In this document: piece after piece, positions 8,919 through 17,377 of the stretch | How positions within the stretch are numbered: position 1 is the stretch's first letter | Layout: each line of letters begins with the position of its first letter | Origin: an unicellular cyanobacterium SU2 | GTDB taxonomy: Bacteria > Cyanobacteriota > Cyanobacteriia > Cyanobacteriales > Microcystaceae | Direction: 5' to 3' | DNA: 64,000 nt | Assembly (NCBI GenBank): GCA_002110465.1 | Contig: NEED01000069.1 | Location: 268,564 to 332,563 of the forward strand | Notes under the pieces: model-generated | What the model was told of the DNA's origin: nothing | Database searches by the model: none | The model's input: the letters and a program-made list of their open reading frames with translations, nothing else | Made by a program: the position numbers and the translations under genes

Positions 8919-9491
8919 TTAGCTTAACTTTGCTTTCTTGAATATTTGCTGAGAATTTAATTTTAATCCTGACAATAAATCATCTTCTAAACTATCATTA
9001 TCTTGTTTTGTTTTAGGAGGAGAGTCGGGATAAAAAACTGTTATTTTTTTGACTTGAGTATCAATTAACCAAACCCGATCAACCCCAGCTTTTAAATAAG
9101 CTTCTGATTTTTGACTGAGATCACTAAATGATTGATCAGGAGAAATAATTTCGATGACTAATTCAGGGGGAATAGGACAAGCATCATCCTCTAGTTCAAT
9201 GTTTCCCAATTTTTCAAAAGAAATATATAATAAATCAGGAATAGGACACCAGTCTTTTCCCTCTCTTTTTAAACGAATACACCACTCTACCCCAACTTCT
9301 CCCTTACCTTGATTCCAAGTTTCGAGAAGTGATGATAAGGCTAATGTAACACGGGAATGAGATAATTTAGGTGACATTTTTTGAATGAGTTCTCCATCAA
9401 AGTATTCATAGTTTTCGTTAGCTAAAGGGGATGATAAAAATTCATCTAGAGTAAGTTTAGTTTGAGTTTGAGTTTGAGTTTGGGTTTCCAT
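8919..9491 (-). CDS. Uma2-family (DUF820) endonuclease-like protein
   Basis: 190 aa, PD-(D/E)XK fold. Visible landmarks are YFDGELIQKMSPKLSHS near 30-46, the acidic site around IPDLLYIS, and PELVIEIISPDQS followed by KAEAYLKAGVDRVWLID, the hallmark of this very abundant cyanobacterial family. Function is unknown; many are thought to be remnants or parts of mobile nucleases. The N-terminus is METQTQTQTQTKL, coded by a hexanucleotide repeat, so the number of QT pairs is probably variable while the frame is kept. Confidence 0.85.
   Translation of the reverse strand: METQTQTQTQTKLTLDEFLSSPLANENYEYFDGELIQKMSPKLSHSRVTLALSSLLETWNQGKGEVGVEWCIRLKREGKDWCPIPDLLYISFEKLGNIELEDDACPIPPELVIEIISPDQSFSDLSQKSEAYLKAGVDRVWLIDTQVKKITVFYPDSPPKTKQDNDSLEDDLLSGLKLNSQQIFKKAKLS
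9460..9483. repeat. In-frame hexanucleotide repeat (GTTTGA)n
   Basis: Four consecutive GTTTGR units lie at the 5' end of the Uma2 gene, coding alternating Gln-Thr. A six-base unit keeps frame when copy number changes. Confidence 0.85.
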
Positions 9492-9594
9492 TAATTTTCA
9501 ACTCCTAAGAGAAATTCAAAAAATAAGTAAATTATCATCAAAAATAAACGAAGGTCTGTAGTAAGCTATGAAAGAGATTTAAAGTATTACAGAT

Positions 9595-9615
9595 GAGGGC
9601 TAAAGCCCCAACTAC
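9595..9615. repeat. Dispersed GGGCTTTAGCCC hairpin repeat
   Basis: GAGGGCTAAAGCCCCAACTAC forms a small hairpin. Its reverse complement shares 18 consecutive bases with 48994-49011. Shorter relatives are near 1940-1955 and 29925-29947. Short intergenic hairpins of this kind are common in cyanobacterial genomes. Confidence 0.7.
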
Positions 9616-9659
9616 TAATGTTTATATTTTCCGTTCAATTATCAATTATCAACTATTAA

Positions 9660-12600
9660 CTATTCACAGACTTTTAGTTTAGCCTTTTCTTGAGGACGAG
9701 TAACCAAATAATCCTCTAACCATTGACACCCTTTATCTAATAAGTTTTCTAAGCGAGTAAACTCTTCTTCTACTGGCCAAATTTTAACTGTACCATCCCT
9801 GGCTACTGTTATCAACTGTTGACTATTTTGACTAAATTGGAGTCCCCCAATAGACTGCTGATGTCCTTTCATTTTAGTATGAAGACGACCTTGAATGTCC
9901 CATAAGCGAACCGTCCCATCGGTTGAAGCAGTTGCTATTCTTTGACCATCGGGACTAAAACTTACACGAGAAATGGGAAAAAGATCGCTTTTTAAGGTTT
10001 CTAAAACATTGCCATTAAGATCCCATAATTTAGCGGTACTATCTTTAGAAGCTGTTAATAAATATTGACCATCAGGACTAAAAGTCAACCAATTAACCTG
10101 ATCTTGATGCCCGACAAATTCCTGTTGCAAATTTCCGTCTAAGTCCCATAATTTAGCTGTCCCATCGGTTGAAGCAGTTGCTATTTTTTGACCATCCCGA
10201 CTAAAACTAAGATGATAAATTGTTTCTGGATGGGCGGTAAATTTCTTAATTAACTTGGGAGACATTTCTTGAATATTCCATAGCCAAACTTCTCCTGAAC
10301 GAGTGGCGATCGCTAGTAATTGTCCATCAGGACTAAAGGTGACTCCATAAACCCTCACGGAATTATCAAATAATTCTATTAATAATTTTCCTTGTAAATT
10401 CCATACCTTAACTCGACCATTATTATCAGCCGTTGCTATTTTTTGGCCATCCTGACTAAAATTTAAACTATTAATTCCACTATTATGGGCTTCAAAGTCT
10501 CGCAAACGTTGACCCTGTAAATTCAAAAGATAAACGTGACCATTTTCTGCCGCGATCACTAATAATTGACGGTCAGGAAAGACACTAACCCCTGTAACAT
10601 AATTATCTATGGTCTGAAACCCATCAGTAATTGGAGACGTTATCTCCCACAGTTTCACTATCCCATCACTTGATGCGGTGGCTAAGCGTTGACCATTATC
10701 CGTAATAGCCACGTCATAAATGGGGTCTTGATGTCCCTGAAAAACCGCAACTTCTTCCCCTTGACTATTCCATACCCTAGCGGTTCCGTCACTTGATCCG
10801 GTCACTATCCATCGACCATCCTTGCTATAAGCGACATTTTTCACCAATTCCTGATGGCCTTTCAGGGTTAAGATTAAATTTCCTTGATTATCCCAAATTC
10901 TGACCGTTCCATCTTTGGCTGAGGCCGCTAACCGTTGACCATCAGGACTAAAACTGACGCTATAAAAGGAGTTAACATCGTCTTTCAAGGTTTTGAGAAG
11001 ATTTCCTCGACTATCCCAAACCTTAACGGTTCCATCTCGTGAAGCAGTGGCGATCCGTTGCCCATCAGGACTAAATATCCCGTGATCGATCGATTTTTCA
11101 TGACCTTTTAAAATAGCTAGTTGTCGTCCTTGGAGATCCCAAATTCTGGCGGTATCATCCCTAGAGGTGGTTATCAGACGTTGCCCATCGGGGCTAAAAC
11201 TAACGCTATACACTGAGAACTCGTGACCTTTGAGGGTGACTAATTCTTTTCCTTCTAAAGTCCAAATTTTGGCGGTGTTATCTTGGGAAGCTGTGGCTAT
11301 GTGTTGACCATCTGGGCTAAAGGCTACACGATATATATTTCCCTGATGACCTGTGATGACTGTTTGTTCTCGTCCTTGCCAGTCCCACAGACGGACGGTT
11401 CCATCACTCGATGCGGTGGCAATTAATTGTCCGTTGGGACTAAAACTCACACTATTAACGGCATCTTGATGATCGGTTAATTTATTTTTTTCGTGAATGC
11501 GATCGAGAATTTGTTCTAAGGCTAAAATCGGACTGGTGGCAGGATAATTTTCTAGTATTCGTTGATCTTTTACAATAGATTTTAATTTTTCACCTCCTTC
11601 CATTGCTGATAATAACCCTTCAATTTGTTCAAACTCAAATTGTCGTAATGCACTATCCCCAATTTGTTCTAATTGGGTTCCTTTTTGGGCTTCTTCTTGT
11701 TTTTGAATCGCTATTCTGGCTTGGGCAAAGGAAATAATTGCTCCCATTAATGAAAAGGCTAAAATGCCAATACCAAACCGTATCATTCTTTGGGCTTTAT
11801 GATTAGCTTGAGTTAAAATTTCATTCGCTTTTTTTTCAGCAATTAAGTTAAGTTCTGCTTCCCGTTTATCTAGATTTTGACTAGCCGTTAAAAATTGATA
11901 ATCAATATTACCTAAACTTTTATCCATTGCCCAACTTAGGGCATCTTTTAGGGCTTGACCTCGCAATAAACGGGAGGTATCTTCATAATTAGAATTAATC
12001 CAAGCGGTAATAGCTTCTGAATAAGGACGGATTCTTTCGAGTTCTTTACTAACCCAAGTTTGGTTAAAAACTTCTTGATAAATTTTGTTATAAACCACAA
12101 GTTTGCTGTCACGTTTTACGACTAAACCTGAAAGACGTAATTCTGTTTGTTCGGGACTATCATCCGCTTCAATAGCTCCATTTTTTAAAATTCTTTGATA
12201 CAATCCTAGTAATTTACCAATTCTTTTTTCATTGCGAAGTAGGCGATCGCGAATAGTTTTTAAGTGAACGGGTTCATCTTGAGATTCCCAATTTTTAATG
12301 ATAAATTTTTCGACGATATTAGCAATGGTTTCAGTTTCTTGATCTGAAGGAATAAAATCAATTTTTTTTAAAAGTAATTGACAGAGTTTTTGGGTTAAAA
12401 AAGGCTGTCCTCCTGTCCAATCTAAAACCGCCTTTAAAACTCTTTTTGGGGATTCTGTAATCGCAGTTAATCCAGGAACTAATGGGTTAACTTCTTCAAT
12501 AGTAAATCCGGTTAATTCAATAGGTTGACCAATATTAAAAGGGGTTTGGGTTTTATCACGAATTAAATCTGAAGGGGTTGCTACTCCAAACAATGCAAAA

Positions 12601-13145
12601 ACAATTCTTTCAAAGTTTGGATTTTCTGCCCGTTGATTGTAACAAAATCGAATTAAAGTAAAGAAATCATCCAGGGAAAAATTAAGACTGAGAACTTTAT
12701 CAATTTCATCAATAAATATATAAATTTTTTCTCCTTTACAATGAACTAAAAGGACTTCTTCCAAGAAATGACTAAATTTTTGAACCCCCGATAAATCTTG
12801 TCGTTCTTTTAACCAAACTTTCAAGTTAACTTTCCCAGTTAAATTAAATCCTAAAAATAATTGGGTAATAATGCCGCTATACCATTGTTGTTGACTGATA
12901 TCACTTCCTAAACTGGTAATATCTACTGAAGCACAACTCATTCCCTCTGCTTGAAGTTGGTGCATTGTGCGAACTCTCAGACTAGATTTTCCCATCTGGC
13001 GACAGTTAAAAATATAACAGAATTTTCCTAGTTTCAAGGCTTCTAATAAATCCTTATCTGCTTGACGTTCCCCATAAGTGGGATGATCAAAAGAAAGACT
13101 TCCACCAACTTTATAATTATGATTTTTTTGAACAGATACATTCAT
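9660..13145 (-). CDS. AAA-like ATPase fused to 14 WD40 repeats
   Basis: 1161 aa. The N-terminal AAA-like domain has a P-loop NCRQMGKSSL (47-56) and Walker B IYIFIDEID (141-149), as in the AAA_35 group of cyanobacterial signalling proteins. A winged-helix-like and charged region follows, then one membrane segment (about 456-480, FGIGILAFSLMGAIISFA). The C-terminal part (about 560-1135) holds 14 recognisable WD40 units of about 40 residues with the FSPDGQ...TASxDGT...WD pattern, enough for two seven-bladed propellers. Blades 8-10 are the most diverged. It probably acts as a membrane-anchored sensor or scaffold in which propeller binding controls the ATPase; the ligand is unknown. It is a stand-alone gene; the upstream ~290 bp hold no other gene. 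Confidence 0.88.
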   Translation of the reverse strand: MNVSVQKNHNYKVGGSLSFDHPTYGERQADKDLLEALKLGKFCYIFNCRQMGKSSLRVRTMHQLQAEGMSCASVDITSLGSDISQQQWYSGIITQLFLGFNLTGKVNLKVWLKERQDLSGVQKFSHFLEEVLLVHCKGEKIYIFIDEIDKVLSLNFSLDDFFTLIRFCYNQRAENPNFERIVFALFGVATPSDLIRDKTQTPFNIGQPIELTGFTIEEVNPLVPGLTAITESPKRVLKAVLDWTGGQPFLTQKLCQLLLKKIDFIPSDQETETIANIVEKFIIKNWESQDEPVHLKTIRDRLLRNEKRIGKLLGLYQRILKNGAIEADDSPEQTELRLSGLVVKRDSKLVVYNKIYQEVFNQTWVSKELERIRPYSEAITAWINSNYEDTSRLLRGQALKDALSWAMDKSLGNIDYQFLTASQNLDKREAELNLIAEKKANEILTQANHKAQRMIRFGIGILAFSLMGAIISFAQARIAIQKQEEAQKGTQLEQIGDSALRQFEFEQIEGLLSAMEGGEKLKSIVKDQRILENYPATSPILALEQILDRIHEKNKLTDHQDAVNSVSFSPNGQLIATASSDGTVRLWDWQGREQTVITGHQGNIYRVAFSPDGQHIATASQDNTAKIWTLEGKELVTLKGHEFSVYSVSFSPDGQRLITTSRDDTARIWDLQGRQLAILKGHEKSIDHGIFSPDGQRIATASRDGTVKVWDSRGNLLKTLKDDVNSFYSVSFSPDGQRLAASAKDGTVRIWDNQGNLILTLKGHQELVKNVAYSKDGRWIVTGSSDGTARVWNSQGEEVAVFQGHQDPIYDVAITDNGQRLATASSDGIVKLWEITSPITDGFQTIDNYVTGVSVFPDRQLLVIAAENGHVYLLNLQGQRLRDFEAHNSGINSLNFSQDGQKIATADNNGRVKVWNLQGKLLIELFDNSVRVYGVTFSPDGQLLAIATRSGEVWLWNIQEMSPKLIKKFTAHPETIYHLSFSRDGQKIATASTDGTAKLWDLDGNLQQEFVGHQDQVNWLTFSPDGQYLLTASKDSTAKLWDLNGNVLETLKSDLFPISRVSFSPDGQRIATASTDGTVRLWDIQGRLHTKMKGHQQSIGGLQFSQNSQQLITVARDGTVKIWPVEEEFTRLENLLDKGCQWLEDYLVTRPQEKAKLKVCE

Positions 13146-13439
13146 CTTTGAAATACAACCACGAATGGCTAACAGTAAAAATAATATTTCTATTGTAAAT
13201 CATCACAGATAATTTACCAGACAACCCAAGAAAACTCTTCACAACTTTTATTAGGATTGCCTTGTGACTATCACTTAAAATAAAAAGGTATAATATCATG
13301 ACTTAAATATAATTACTTAATCAAGTAACCTAATGGACTAAACAACTGAGAGATTATAGCATCTTCACAGAAAAGAAGGTAAACTGAGTTAGTTTGAAAC
13401 TTCTCAGCAAGAGATTGCTGATCCCTGACTTCTTTTACT

Positions 13440-14963
13440 ATGACATTAACAAAAGTTTCCTCAAAGTCCCGCCAAAAATATTCTCGTCCTCAACGCTGGT
13501 TTGAAAAAATCATGGCTTTAATAGTCTTGGTTAATTATGGATTTGTTGTTTTCGATTTAACCTATATTCCCTTGAGAGATTTTTGGTTACAAGGAAGAGT
13601 TCAATTATATATAAAAATCGGTACTTTTGAAAGAGAAATCCCCAAGCAACCTCTAAAAGTTTTACCTTTTAATTTAACAAAATATTATGATTGGGTGAAA
13701 GGAATTGAACCTTATCGAGATACAGAAAGTTACTTGAACACTGTCAACAAACTTAATAATGCAATCGATCAAACAATCAATCAACCAGGAGACCCAATTC
13801 AGGATCAAAGAATTGATAATCTTTTAGCTGAACTGCGTCAACAGAGCATAGAGATGATTGAACAAAATCCCTTCCAAATTGCCAATAAAACGGGAACTTT
13901 AGCCCGCATTAAAAATAAAATGAGACAACAGGTTTTTGGAAATCAAGATGCTTCAGCGAGAGAGGCTTTTGAAATATTTTGGAGTCGAGAAAACTGGAAA
14001 AAAAATGGGTTGAGAAATGAATTGAATTTTTTTGATAATCAAATAAAACCATTATTAGAAACCAACTATTTTCGTCCGGTGGGAGAAAATGGACAACCTG
14101 TTGATAATTTTGGCTTAATTGATTTTCCTTTTTTTCTCATCTTTTTTGTAGAGTTTATGGCCCGAACTTGGTATATTAGCCGTCGTCATACAGGGGTGAG
14201 TTGGTTTGATGCAATGTTGTGGCGTTGGTATGACATTTTTCTTTTAATTCCTGTACTTCGTTGGTTGAGAATTATTCCCTTAATTATTCGCTTGGATCAA
14301 TCTAATTTAATTGATATGAAAGCAATTAAAAAACAAGCCAGTCAAGGATTTGTGGCTGGAATTGCCCAAGATATTACCGAAGTGGTGGTTATTCAAGTGA
14401 TTAATCAAGTTCAATCATCTGTTCAAGAAGGCAGTATTCGTAACGCTTTAACAAGGACGAATACCCACACGTACATTGATGTTAACGATATCAATGAAAC
14501 CGCAGAAATTGCCAAGCTAGTTGCTCATTTATTGATTGAAAAAGTGATCCCAGAAATTCGACCAGAAGCAGAAGCATTTATTGAATATAATCTTGAAAAA
14601 GCTTTGAGTCAGACTCCCGCCTATCATAACCTAGAAAATTTACCTGGATTTAAACCCCTACAAACTCAACTAACGGAAAACTTAGTTTCCCAACTTTATC
14701 AAGGATTATCCGAAGGACTAAAACAACTGTTAATCGAAGATCCTAGATTTGATGAACTCTTAGAAAAATTAGCCAACAAATTCACCAAAACAATGACCAT
14801 AGAATTACAAGGAAAACAAAGTATTGACCAGATAGAAATGCTACTGAATGATTTATTAGAAGAAGTAAAAATTAATTATGTTGAGCGGCTTTCTGCTGAA
14901 GACGTAGAGAAAATCCTAGAACAGACTCGTGCCTTACGTCAAGAAGCGAAAACCAAAGAGTAA
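13440..14963 (+). CDS. Conserved cyanobacterial membrane protein, function unknown
   Basis: 507 aa. Predicted membrane segments are one near the N-terminus (about 24-44, ALIVLVNYGFVVFDL) and a cluster in the middle (about 225-245 [13 protein letters not shown] and 262-285 DIFLLIPVLRWLRIIPLII). The region between them is a soluble, helical, charged domain; the long C-terminal half (about 290-507) is helical and acidic/amphipathic and resembles a coiled or helical-bundle cytosolic domain. The RWLRIIPLIIRL stretch is reminiscent of ion-channel S4-type segments, but no pore motif is seen. I do not recognise a named family. It is followed by a strong terminator just before rimP. Confidence 0.7.
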   Translation: MTLTKVSSKSRQKYSRPQRWFEKIMALIVLVNYGFVVFDLTYIPLRDFWLQGRVQLYIKIGTFEREIPKQPLKVLPFNLTKYYDWVKGIEPYRDTESYLNTVNKLNNAIDQTINQPGDPIQDQRIDNLLAELRQQSIEMIEQNPFQIANKTGTLARIKNKMRQQVFGNQDASAREAFEIFWSRENWKKNGLRNELNFFDNQIKPLLETNYFRPVGENGQPVDNFGLIDFPFFLIFFVEFMARTWYISRRHTGVSWFDAMLWRWYDIFLLIPVLRWLRIIPLIIRLDQSNLIDMKAIKKQASQGFVAGIAQDITEVVVIQVINQVQSSVQEGSIRNALTRTNTHTYIDVNDINETAEIAKLVAHLLIEKVIPEIRPEAEAFIEYNLEKALSQTPAYHNLENLPGFKPLQTQLTENLVSQLYQGLSEGLKQLLIEDPRFDELLEKLANKFTKTMTIELQGKQSIDQIEMLLNDLLEEVKINYVERLSAEDVEKILEQTRALRQEAKTKE

Positions 14964-15115
14964 CGAACCGATAGACTCTCAAAATTCCCCAAAATATCCC
15001 TAACACCACACCAGAAAACAACGAGGCTAAAAGTTTGCTAAACTGATAACTTAGGACAAATAATCCGTAATCGTAGTAACCCTTACTACCCTTCCCAATC
15101 ACTGACGTTCAAAGG

Positions 15116-15140
15116 AAGTGGGCTAAAACCCGCTTTTTTT
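15116..15140 (+). terminator. Intrinsic terminator immediately before rimP
   Basis: AAGTGGG (15116-15122) pairs with CCCGCTT (15129-15135), with one G-T pair and a 6-nt loop, and runs into a 7-T tract ending at 15140, only 15 bases before the rimP start codon. It can end the upstream gene's transcript. If the rimP promoter is upstream of it, it would act as a leader attenuator for the nusA operon. Confidence 0.65.
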
Positions 15141-15155
15141 AGTGCCTAAGCAACA

Positions 15156-15617
15156 ATGACTCACCCTCTGATCCCAAAAATTATCGAAATAGCGACCCCC
15201 ATTGCCGAAAATCTCGGTCTAGAAGTGGTAGATATTGTTTTTCAGACAAACAAGCGTCCTCCTGTGTTGCGGGTTGATATTCGTAACCCCCAAGGAGACA
15301 CCAGCTTAAATGATTGTGAGGGGGTAAGTCGGGGGTTAGAAATAGCACTTGATCAGTCCCAAGTCATTCCAGGTTCTTACGTCCTAGAGATATCTAGTCC
15401 AGGGATTTCTCGACAACTGAATAGTGATCGTGATTTTATGGCCTTTAAAGGATTTGCCGTCATCGTCAAAACCTATGCCCCCTACCTAGATCAAAAAGAA
15501 TGGCGAGGGCGACTTCAAAAACGAGATGAGGAGACCGTTTACCTAAATCAGAAAGGACGGGCGATCGCCATCCCCCGTGACCTAATTGCCAAAGTTCAAC
15601 TTGATGACCATCGTTAA
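15156..15617 (+). CDS. rimP: Ribosome maturation factor RimP
   Basis: 153 aa, full length. The first domain shows GLEVVDIVF, VLRVDIRNP and the DCEGVSRGLEIALD block; YVLEISSPGISRQL is the family signature before the C-terminal SH3-like domain (GRLQKRDEETVYL). RimP is needed for late maturation of the 30S subunit. It is the first gene of the classic rimP-nusA-ylxR-infB operon, 37 bp before nusA. No good Shine-Dalgarno sequence precedes the ATG. Confidence 0.95.
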   Translation: MTHPLIPKIIEIATPIAENLGLEVVDIVFQTNKRPPVLRVDIRNPQGDTSLNDCEGVSRGLEIALDQSQVIPGSYVLEISSPGISRQLNSDRDFMAFKGFAVIVKTYAPYLDQKEWRGRLQKRDEETVYLNQKGRAIAIPRDLIAKVQLDDHR

Positions 15618-15654
15618 ATCAAAATTTATCCTATAGTCAAGGAGGTGCATAGCC

Positions 15655-16896
15655 ATGTCCCTTGTCAGTTTACCTGGTCTGGCTAAGATGATCGATGAAA
15701 TTAGCCAACGCCACAACTTACCAAAATCTGCGGTTCAAGAAGCTTTACGAGAAGCATTAATCAAAGGATATGAGCGTTATCGCCGTTCCCAAAGTCTTGA
15801 TCGCCAGCAATTCCATGATGAATACTTCGATAACTTTGAAGTAGAACTCGACACCGAAGAAGAAGGATTTCGCATTCTTTCGACCAAAAAAATAGTTGAA
15901 GCCGTCGATAATACCGATCACCATATTTCCCTCAAAGAAGTCCAAGAAGTTGCTTCAGAAGCTCAATTAGGGGACGAAGTGGTGTTAGATGTCACCCCAA
16001 ACCAAAAAGACTTTGGGCGCATGGCTGCGATTCAAACCAAACAAGTTCTCTTGCAAAAACTTCGGGATCAACAGCGCAAACTGATTCAAGAAGAATTTAA
16101 CGACCTCGAAGGAACGGTGTTGAACGCTCGGGCTTTACGATTTGAACGCCAAGATGCGATCGTCGCGGTGCAAAGTGCCTTTGGACAACCCGAAGTTGAA
16201 GCCGTCTTACCTAAACGGGAACAGCTACCCAACGATAACTATCGCGCTAATTCAAGTTTCAAAGTCATTCTCAAAAAAGTGCGTGAAGGGTCCCATCGTG
16301 GCCCTCAGTTAATAGTATCCCGTTCAGCCGCCGGCTTAGTCGTGGATCTGTTTACAGTAGAAGTCCCCGAAATAGACGAAGAAATCGTGCGGATCGTCGC
16401 TATTTCTCGTGAAGCAAACCCCCCATCTCGCTATGTGGGGCCAAGAACCAAAATAGCTGTAGACACCCTAGAACGAGACGTAGACCCTGTCGGAGCTTGT
16501 ATTGGAGCGAGGGGATCGCGGATTCAAGCGGTGGTTAACGAACTGCGGGGAGAAAAAATTGACGTGATTCGCTGGTCTCCAGATCCAGCCACCTATATCG
16601 CTAACGCCCTCAGTCCCGCCCGCGTCGATGAAGTCGTTCTCATCAACCCCGACGAACGTCATGCCCTAGTCTTAGTGGCCGAAGACCAATTAAGCTTGGC
16701 GATCGGAAAAGAAGGACAAAATGTCCGCTTAGCCGCCCGCTTAACCGGCTGGAAAATCGACATCAAAGATGGTGCCACCTATCAAGCAGAAGCCGATAAA
16801 GAACAACAACCCGCCGATGAGCCGGATCTTCCCAACTACGACGATGAGGAGGAAACAGACCTCTCATTAGACACCGAAGCTAACGAGAGTGAATAA
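15655..16896 (+). CDS. nusA: Transcription termination/antitermination factor NusA
   Basis: 413 aa. Order of domains: N-terminal RNA-polymerase-binding domain (residues 1-130, with [23 protein letters not shown]), S1 domain, then KH1 ([18 protein letters not shown], with the GxRG loop) and KH2 ([23 protein letters not shown]). The C-terminal acidic repeats of E. coli NusA are absent and replaced by a short Asp/Glu-rich tail, which is normal for cyanobacteria. A clear GGAGG (AAGGAGGTG) lies 8-14 bases before the ATG, making it the best ribosome binding site in the operon. Confidence 0.96.
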   Translation: MSLVSLPGLAKMIDEISQRHNLPKSAVQEALREALIKGYERYRRSQSLDRQQFHDEYFDNFEVELDTEEEGFRILSTKKIVEAVDNTDHHISLKEVQEVASEAQLGDEVVLDVTPNQKDFGRMAAIQTKQVLLQKLRDQQRKLIQEEFNDLEGTVLNARALRFERQDAIVAVQSAFGQPEVEAVLPKREQLPNDNYRANSSFKVILKKVREGSHRGPQLIVSRSAAGLVVDLFTVEVPEIDEEIVRIVAISREANPPSRYVGPRTKIAVDTLERDVDPVGACIGARGSRIQAVVNELRGEKIDVIRWSPDPATYIANALSPARVDEVVLINPDERHALVLVAEDQLSLAIGKEGQNVRLAARLTGWKIDIKDGATYQAEADKEQQPADEPDLPNYDDEEETDLSLDTEANESE

Positions 16897-16910
16897 TTAT
16901 TTTAGGAGTT

Positions 16911-17198
16911 ATGCAGCCTAATTACCGACGTTGTATTAGTTGTCGCAAAGTAGCACCCAAACAAACATTTTGGCGTATTGTGAGAGTTCATCCATCTCGA
17001 CAGGTACAATTAGATCAGGGAATGGGAAGATCTGCCTATATCTGTCCTCAAGAAAGTTGCTTACAAAACGCCAGCAAAAAAAATCGTTTGGCAAAAGTTC
17101 TTAGGGCTAATATCCCTGATAACATTTATCAAAGTTTATGGGAGCGTTGGGAGACAATGAACTCCCAATCGACTCCAGACAAATTTCCCAAACCTTAA
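16911..17198 (+). CDS. ylxR: YlxR-family nucleic-acid-binding protein
   Basis: 95 aa. It has the family signature RRCISCRKVAPKQTFWRIVR at the N-terminus and GRSAYICPQESCLQNASKKNRLAKVL in the middle. YlxR proteins bind RNA or DNA; the Bacillus member has been tied to RNase P. It lies 14 bp after nusA with AGGAG just upstream, in the expected operon position. The ylxQ (L7Ae-like) gene often found next is absent; the 179 bp before infB contain no ORF but do contain the repeated element TAAGATCAT near 17250-17270. Confidence 0.93.
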   Translation: MQPNYRRCISCRKVAPKQTFWRIVRVHPSRQVQLDQGMGRSAYICPQESCLQNASKKNRLAKVLRANIPDNIYQSLWERWETMNSQSTPDKFPKP

Positions 17199-17377
17199 CA
17201 TTTAGGTCATGGGTGATGATCTCAACGTCTTTGGTCGTTAGCATAGGAGTAAGATCATTTTTAAGATCATTATGATGACAGTTAGATGGAACTGATCAAA
17301 TTCAGCGCTTACCCATTCATCAAAAGCCAGGGGTGTAAGCCATTAAACCAGCACAAACCTAGTCAGGGGGATAGTGG

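Noticed and set aside
10000..11460. Regularly spaced repeats that could be taken for a CRISPR array
   Set aside because: They are WD40 coding repeats of about 120 bp with no constant short repeat or unique spacers.
13117..13299. Minus-strand ORF upstream of the AAA/WD40 gene
   Set aside because: It overlaps the start of that gene in another frame and has no recognisable features.
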